Assembly: GCA_023653785.1 (NCBI GenBank)
Contig: JAMKCH010019908.1
Span: 1-64,000, forward strand
DNA from: Ophioderma brevispina
Taxonomy: Eukaryota; Echinodermata; Ophiuroidea; Amphilepidida; Ophiodermatidae
Reading direction: 5' to 3'
DNA length: 64,000 bases
Shown here: positions 58,990 through 64,000 of the stretch, one piece after another
Position numbering within the stretch: the stretch's first letter is position 1
Layout: every line of letters begins with the position of its first letter
Program-made: the position numbers and the translations under genes
The notes under the pieces: generated by a model
Databases searched by the model: none
The model's input: only the letters and a program-made list of their open reading frames with translations
What the model was told of the DNA's origin: nothing

Positions 58990-59024
58990 CTCTCCAGTTG
59001 TTCTTTTTGCAGTACCAGTGCTTC
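58990..59024 (-). CDS. CPSF1: CPSF1 exon, short linker (GSTGTAKRTTGE)
   Basis: A 35 bp exon between TTCCAG and GTAGGT. With the G carried over it reads GSTGTAKRTTGE, a polar linker. It sits where the vertebrate protein has a poorly conserved linker before a basic KKxR patch. The call rests on phase agreement on both sides and good splice sites rather than on residue identity. Confidence 0.7.
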
Positions 59025-59330
59025 CTGGAACAGAAAAAAAATTAACACTGTGAGCTCTACCAGTTGATTTGATTGGTTACACATTGTATTATATGATATA
59101 TTTAGCCAATCAGCGAACATGCGTAAGAAAGCCTCTAAATTTTTTATTCGTTTTATTTGTACACATGTATAGAAGGTCCATTTTGATTGGTTACTAAGTG
59201 GTTATATCATGATATGTCATGTATTGAGCCAATCAGAGACACCGTAAGAAAAATAGTAGACCTCAGGGGGTTATGTATGTGAAAGGAACCTTTTCCAACT
59301 GGCACATTTGATGATAAGTGTTGAGAACGA

Positions 59331-59793
59331 TTAAAGTCACTATCAGTCATTTTTTCCAAACTCAAAATGCCCATTCTGTGTCTAAATTGCTAGTATCAGA
59401 TCATGGTTTATGGTATGGTTGGGCCACAGTGATCAGCGGCCATTTGTGAAAGCGCTTAGAGGCCAAATAGCATAAGGCGCTATATAAATCTCTGCTATTA
59501 TTATTATATCAACATCTTATATTACTTTTCTTTACAAAAAAAAGACACTGAAGCATTTTAAAGTGGTCTTGAAGATGCCATTAATGACTGTTTTGTTTAC
59601 TAATAAATTTTATCAGTAAACAAATGCATACAAATTGTCATCTCTTTACAAATACGGCGTGTTAAATGTAGCCACTTACAGGGTCTTTACTACAACCATT
59701 TCCAATACAACAGTGCAAAAAAAATAGATTTTGATGAAATATAAGGTGCACGGTTTGTTTACATTTTGAAGGAATCGCTGATAGTGGCTTTAA
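59331..59793. mobile_element. TTAA-type MITE, family T7, copy 3, with insert
   Basis: TTAAAGTCACTATCAGTCAT at the left and GAATCGCTGATAGTGGCTTTAA at the right. Within it, 59380-59510 carries GTGAAAGCGCTTAGAGG and GCGCTATATAAATC followed by ATTATTATTAT, the kind of tail seen in L2-like LINEs and their SINEs. Confidence 0.75.
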
Positions 59794-61065
59794 GCTATTG
59801 GTTGTCAGGCCATGGATATAAGTTTGCCCAAACTATTTCACTTATTTAATCTTATATTGTCAAAATTAGGGTTGTTTTTCTTTTATACAATACAAAATTT
59901 CTGCCTGTTAACAAAGTTTGCATCAATTGATCGGCCAAGGACAACCAATTTTTTTTTTATTTGGCTTTATGATTAAAGGCACTGTCAAAGATTTATGCAA
60001 AATATTGAAAATTTGCAAAACTAGCTTAAAGGTGAAGGTATTTTGTTTAAATGAAAATCTGAAAAAAATACCATATTTTATTGATCTGTTAAATAACAAG
60101 TTTTAATGTTTTTTACATTTTTGTTATCATTCAGTGCAATAAAATTTGTAATGTGAGAGTGATTAATTTATTTTTTGTGATGTGTTTGTGTGTGAGGGTG
60201 AGTGTTTGTTGGTGAGTGTGGGTGTCCAGGGGGTCCAGGGGCCCGCTTAAGGGCCCCTGGTGGGGTCCAGGGGCAACGCCCCGGTGGGGGTCGAGGGGGC
60301 GAAGCCCCTCGAAGCCAGAGGGTTTCTGCACATTTAGAGCTACAGGAAAGATCATTTCTGAGAGTAATTTTTTTTTTTTTTTTTTTTATGAAATATAAGG
60401 TGCACGGTTTGTTTACATTTTGAAGGAATCGCTGATAGTGGCTTTAAGCTATTGGTTGTCAGGCCATGGATATAAGTTTGCCCAAACTATTTCACTTATT
60501 TAATCTTATATTGTCAAAATTAGGGTTGTTTTTCTTTTATACAATACAAAATTTCTGCCTGTTAACAAAGTTTGCATCAATTGATCGGCCAAGGACAACC
60601 AATTTTTTTTATTTGGCTTTATGATTAAAGGCACTGTCAAAGATTTATGCAAAATATTGAAAATTTGCAAAACTAGCTTAAAGGCGAAGGTACTTTGTTT
60701 AAATGAAAATCTGAAAAAAATACCATATTTTATTGATCTGTTAAATAACAAGTTTTAATGTTTTTTACATTTTTGTTATCATTCAGTGCAATAAAATTTG
60801 TAATGTGAGAGTGATTAATTTATTTTTTGTGATGTGTTTGTGTGTGAGGGTGAGTGTTTGTTGGTGAGTGTGGGTGTGTGTGTGCATGGGTGGATGTGTA
60901 TGTGGGTGCGTGCGTGTATATCAGAGATGCCAATGGGAGTTGGAAAAAAAATCTGAAAATGCGAACGGAGGGAGCGAAGCGACCGGAGTATCGCCCCTAA
61001 CGGCCGGGGGTCCAGAGGGTTTCTGCACATTTAGAGCTACAGGAAAGACCATTTCTGAGAGTAAA
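59734..61065 (+). repeat. About 654 bp direct tandem duplication
   Basis: ATGAAATATAAGGTGCACGG starts at 59734 and again at 60388. About 490 bp is nearly identical, ending in a GTGAGTGTGGGTGT-rich tract. Each unit then has a different GC-rich block before a shared CCAGAGGGTTTCTGCACATT tail (60315 and 61012). The first GC-rich block repeats GGGGTCCAGGGGC and GCGAAGCCCC. Confidence 0.9.
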
Positions 61066-61840
61066 ATATCATTCCAAAAGAGTTAAAATTAACTGTAAAA
61101 TGTGAAGAATGGGGCTAAAGCCTTAGTTCTGGGACTCCAAATCATCTCACTACTAGTCATGCTTGTTTGATCAAATTCAACTTTCAGGCATTAAAAGGCC
61201 AAAGTAAACATAATGATTATTGATACAAGACAAGCTTTGGGGCTTTTCCTTTGCAGTTCATTTCCTTGGCATCAAGTGATAGCTACTACGCAGTTGCAAC
61301 CATGCAATCAGCCTTCAAAATTGCAGCAATGGATCAAAATTTTGAAGACTTGCCGTCACTTAACACTGTTTACAACCTACCCAATGAAGTTGTCTTCCTA
61401 TGTAAACTGCAAAGTTATCGCCTTTCTCTTTGAGTAAACGCTATTGAAACGTGTCCTTTACTTCTCGATGTCTTTTAAATGTTTCCCAGGCTTGTAAATT
61501 CTTTTTGTCACAGTTCATGCATTTTGGGTCGCTAATCGTCGTATTTTTCCGATAGAGCATGCTTGCATGCCAGGGTGACATGCTTTGCATTTAGGCTAGT
61601 CTCTTATCAAATCGCGATGTAACGCAACCTATTTAATATCACCGATGTTTCCGATTTACTTTTGAGTGCATCAGAGTCTGAGGATCAGCTTAGATACACA
61701 GAATTCCGTTAAAAATCTCAATCTACGATCAACATAAAAATCGGAAAAGTAAAAAATCTAAAATATAGAAAATCGGATTTTAATCCCAGAAATGTAAAAA
61801 AATTCGGATTTCCGATTAAAATCGGAAGATTGCATCTCTG
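60922..61840. mobile_element. 919 bp TIR element inserted in a TG tract
   Basis: Left end CAGAGATGCCAAT, right end ATTGCATCTCTG, with GTATAT on both sides. The left 140 bp coincide with the second unit of the tandem duplication. The right end has ATCGGA/TCCGAT repeats. Superfamily unknown; the duplication lies in low-complexity sequence, so it is weak evidence. Confidence 0.55.
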
Positions 61841-62110
61841 GTATATGGGTGTGTGTTGGTATGTGTATGGTATGTGGGTTATGTGGGTGGGTTGTTGGTG
61901 GAGTGAGTGGGTCTATGGATGTGTGTGTATTTTTGGTGAATGGGTATTGTGGGTGTGTGTGGGTTGATGGATGTTTGGAGTGGGGGTGTTTGGAATGTGT
62001 CTTATTATTGATGGTCTTGCTGTGCTGGTGTGCATGTTTGTGGGTGTTGGTCAGTAGGGAGTGATGCGGTGATGTTGTGGTGTGTTCATGCATGTTGTGT
62101 AGGTGACATG
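61841..62110 (+). repeat. TG-rich low-complexity tract
   Basis: Irregular GTGTGGGT/TGGGTG repeats, probably once continuous with the TG tract at 60840-60921. The open frames here simply follow this composition. Confidence 0.75.
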
Positions 62111-62129
62111 TGGTGCATGAACCGTTGGT

Positions 62130-62400
62130 GCATTTTTATGTGGGGTATAAGTGATTATCATATGGTATCCGACATTGAGTTCATTTTCATAAATTTAATG
62201 TATTTTTATAGCAATCTTGCTCTGTCTGTTAACTTGCAATATTCGTCTTTTTTTTGTGCAATTGTTGTTTTTATTGTTTTAAGACTTATTTTAATGATTT
62301 TTTGGTGTTGGTACCTGATTGTGCATTTGGCCGTTTGGCCACGATACATTGTTAATAAAAAAAAATGAATCTTGAATCTCCTTTCAATTGCGGGAAGACC
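62130..62400 (+). repeat. Probable LINE 3' end
   Basis: T-rich sequence ending in AATAAAAAAAAATGAATCTT followed by GAATCTC: an AATAAA signal and a short tandem tail as found at the 3' ends of many non-LTR elements. No coding part recognised. Confidence 0.45.
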
Positions 62401-62579
62401 CTGACTGGTTCAGGTTAAATGACACAATCAACATCTGATTTGAAAGCATCATTAAAAATGTTATATATAATTACAAAGGCATGAAATTGCTACCTCTGTA
62501 TGTTTTACAAAATAGCATTTTTTACTTCTTTCTTTGTTCAAGGGAAATGCTAATACTTTAAACAACTCAGCTATTTTAC

Positions 62580-62675
62580 CTGACGATTTGTCACCACCCA
62601 TCTTCTCTGTGTACTTCAGAGCAAGGAGTACAAACGAGACCAATGGAACAGAAAGGCCCTCTTCCATTAGACAAA
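62580..62675 (-). CDS. CPSF1: CPSF1 exon (KYTEK block), frame-broken
   Basis: First recognised exon in gene order. Acceptor ACAG precedes TTTGTC and the donor is CAG|GTAAAA. The 3' half reads ALKYTEKMGGDKSS, matching the conserved LLLKYTEK motif of CPSF1. Upstream of it the bases spell the conserved SRLGNSLLL block only if two or three bases are added back, so this copy has small deletions relative to the family. It ends in phase 1, which joins correctly to the exon at 59024. Confidence 0.8.
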
Positions 62676-63169
62676 CTGTAAGTTTTTAAAATAATTTATA
62701 GATTATGAGTTAATCAATGTCTTCTACTCATACATCGATAAGCAGTTTATCAACTCTGGAAAACACAGGTCAAATTTACACATGGCCTGCCATTGAAGGT
62801 ACACGAGAGATTTCAAATAACAGTGTCCCTAAAAATGTGAAATTCTGATTTTTGCCCTGTGTAAAGCATTCCTCAAAAATATCCACAGCTCTGAAGAATT
62901 TAAGCTGAGAAATGTTTCTTTGGTACCAAAAAGTTTGAAATTTCTAATTCGTATAGAGCAAAGACGAATTCAGCCCATGTTTATATTGAACTATAACAAA
63001 GTCAAAGTCATGTTTTTTTCTCTTTTAAAACAATCTGTACCAAATACAGTAAGAGATCTATCGAGTGGTCCTAATCTATATGAAAATACTATTATGACAC
63101 AATACCCTCTGGGTGCCTCAAAATCTCTTACTGCACCTTTAAGGATCAGTAACAATACATACCCCATAC

Positions 63170-63541
63170 TTAATGCTGACTCACAGATTGCCCGATGAGG
63201 GCACCCTCACTTTTCAAACAAATCCATGGGGTTTTTTTGTTTTTGCATACACATAATTCTTGTCCATCTACTCATAATCACTGTGGGGTGAAATGAGCTG
63301 CTCTATCGAAGTCCTTCATATAAAAAATCACAACGTTGTTATAAATTTCCGGATCTGGAATTTTTTGTATACACAGTATCCTATAGCACGTAATATACAT
63401 ACGTGTTTACTTCATCAATGAAAAAATCTGATTCATTTCAAACTTGGAATTGTGCCTTTAAGGTTACTATCTTTAGTTCTAGTTAACAATTTTTAATTAT
63501 TCCACAAAAATATATTTCGAAATCAATGAGTCAGCCTTTAA
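63170..63541. mobile_element. TTAA-bounded MITE, family T1, copy 3
   Basis: TTAATGCTGACTCACAGATT at the left and GAGTCAGCCTTTAA at the right, with the T1 interior (TGCATACACATAAT, CCGGATCTGGAATTTTT, TATACACAGTATCCTAT). Confidence 0.82.
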
Positions 63542-63814
63542 ATGTGAGAAAGCGAAAATGAACAAAACAAACGAAAAAAGTTTTGTAATCATTTTTGAAA
63601 TCTGGACTGAATAAAAGTGCTTGATATGATCAAGGAAAGTCAAATACTATACAATATGATCCAGGATAGCCAATAATCACATAGAACTAAAAAAAATTTC
63701 TTAAATTTCTTCAGTGAAGCCAGTTATTTGTGGGGGGTAAAGTCTCTATTCTGTAAGAACCTCTCCCTACTCATATCCAAGTTTCATGATACTTTATGAT
63801 AATTTATCACAAAG

Positions 63815-64000
63815 CATTACCCGCCTGGTAACCATACTACGTGTGTCCCCACGCTGGGTTGTAGTCGGCGGCTAAACCATCACCCTCATCGGGTTTCTTT
63901 CTAATGCAATCTATGAGGAGGTAGCGGTTACCACTGGTAGAAACTAAAAGTAAGATCACCTACGGGCGTCGGCTCTTGAGCTCTAATGGGTGGCCACCAG
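63815..64000 (+). repeat. Dispersed repeat R1, copy 3 (cut by window end)
   Basis: Shares GTCGGCGGCTAAAC, ACCCTCATCGGGTTTC and a TAGCGGTTACC...AGATCACCTAC series with copies at 3660 and 30895. Confidence 0.72.

Larger units (their letters stand above)
4611..62675 (-). other. CPSF1: CPSF1 gene, internal part (17 recognised exons)
   Basis: This span holds 17 exons whose translations follow the vertebrate CPSF1/CPSF160 protein in order, from the KYTEK block near 62.6 kb to the block ending EEIER near 4.6 kb, roughly residues 390 to 1010 of the family. CPSF1 is a nuclear WD40-type scaffold of the CPSF complex, which recognises the AAUAAA signal and drives mRNA 3' cleavage and polyadenylation. 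Nearly every exon has GT/AG borders. Exon lengths and phases join cleanly except at 30708/29454 and in three exons with apparent single-base losses. Introns range from 244 bp to over 10 kb and are filled with repeats. Two conserved blocks were not found: one between 47775 and 30859, one between 28183 and 21627. The N-terminal and C-terminal exons are outside the window. The family assignment is very secure; orthology is inferred from length and order. Confidence 0.95.

Noticed and set aside
61849..62368. Cysteine- and glycine-rich small proteins in the TG tract
   Set aside because: The amino-acid pattern is what a TGGGTG repeat encodes in any frame; no start context or homology.

Overview
This window looks like nuclear DNA from an animal. 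It is almost entirely intron and repeat. The one host gene I can support lies on the minus strand from about 62.7 kb down to 4.6 kb. It is the middle part of CPSF1 (CPSF160), the large beta-propeller scaffold of the pre-mRNA cleavage and polyadenylation machinery. I recognise 17 coding exons (about 1.67 kb, roughly 556 codons). They run in the order expected from the vertebrate protein, almost all have GT/AG borders, and intron phases agree at nearly every junction I could test. The 5' exons lie above 64 kb and the C-terminal exons below 1. The repeats (tRNA-derived SINEs, hAT-like and TTAA MITEs, non-LTR fragments) fit an invertebrate, perhaps a marine deuterostome, but the species cannot be named from this.

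Layout from low to high coordinates. 0-4.6 kb: repeat debris (possible LTR, non-LTR fragment, dispersed repeat R1). 4.6-5.9 kb: two CPSF1 exons with a TTAA MITE between them. 6.7-13.8 kb: copy A of a GC-rich, about 7.2 kb element with inverted termini. 13.0-17.0 kb: a 2 kb segment present twice in tandem, carrying the right end of that element, a non-LTR pol fragment, a CPSF1 exon and a MITE; the first copy is badly degraded. 17.3-30.9 kb: seven exons separated by SINEs, hAT MITEs, a 1.27 kb foldback rich in AGGTCA motifs and a self-nested MITE. 31-39 kb: intron, with one large TIR element. 39.4-46.6 kb: copy B of the GC-rich element. 47.7-52.1 kb: five closely spaced exons. 52-64 kb: three further exons in repeat-rich intron, including a 2.3 kb hAT-like element and a 650 bp tandem duplication.

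Two themes stand out. First, the assembly looks uneven. Homopolymer-type indels break several CPSF1 exons, and copies A and B differ by many small indels. The first tandem copy looks like unpolished or unmerged sequence, and two conserved CPSF1 blocks were not found. Second, the introns hold an unusually legible set of non-autonomous DNA transposons: at least seven TTAA-bounded TIR families, a family with 9 bp target duplications that inserted into itself, two hAT MITEs with perfect 8 bp duplications, and elements carrying many AGGTCA direct repeats of the kind bound by nuclear receptors. The most likely undescribed item is the GC-rich element present twice in introns of this one gene.
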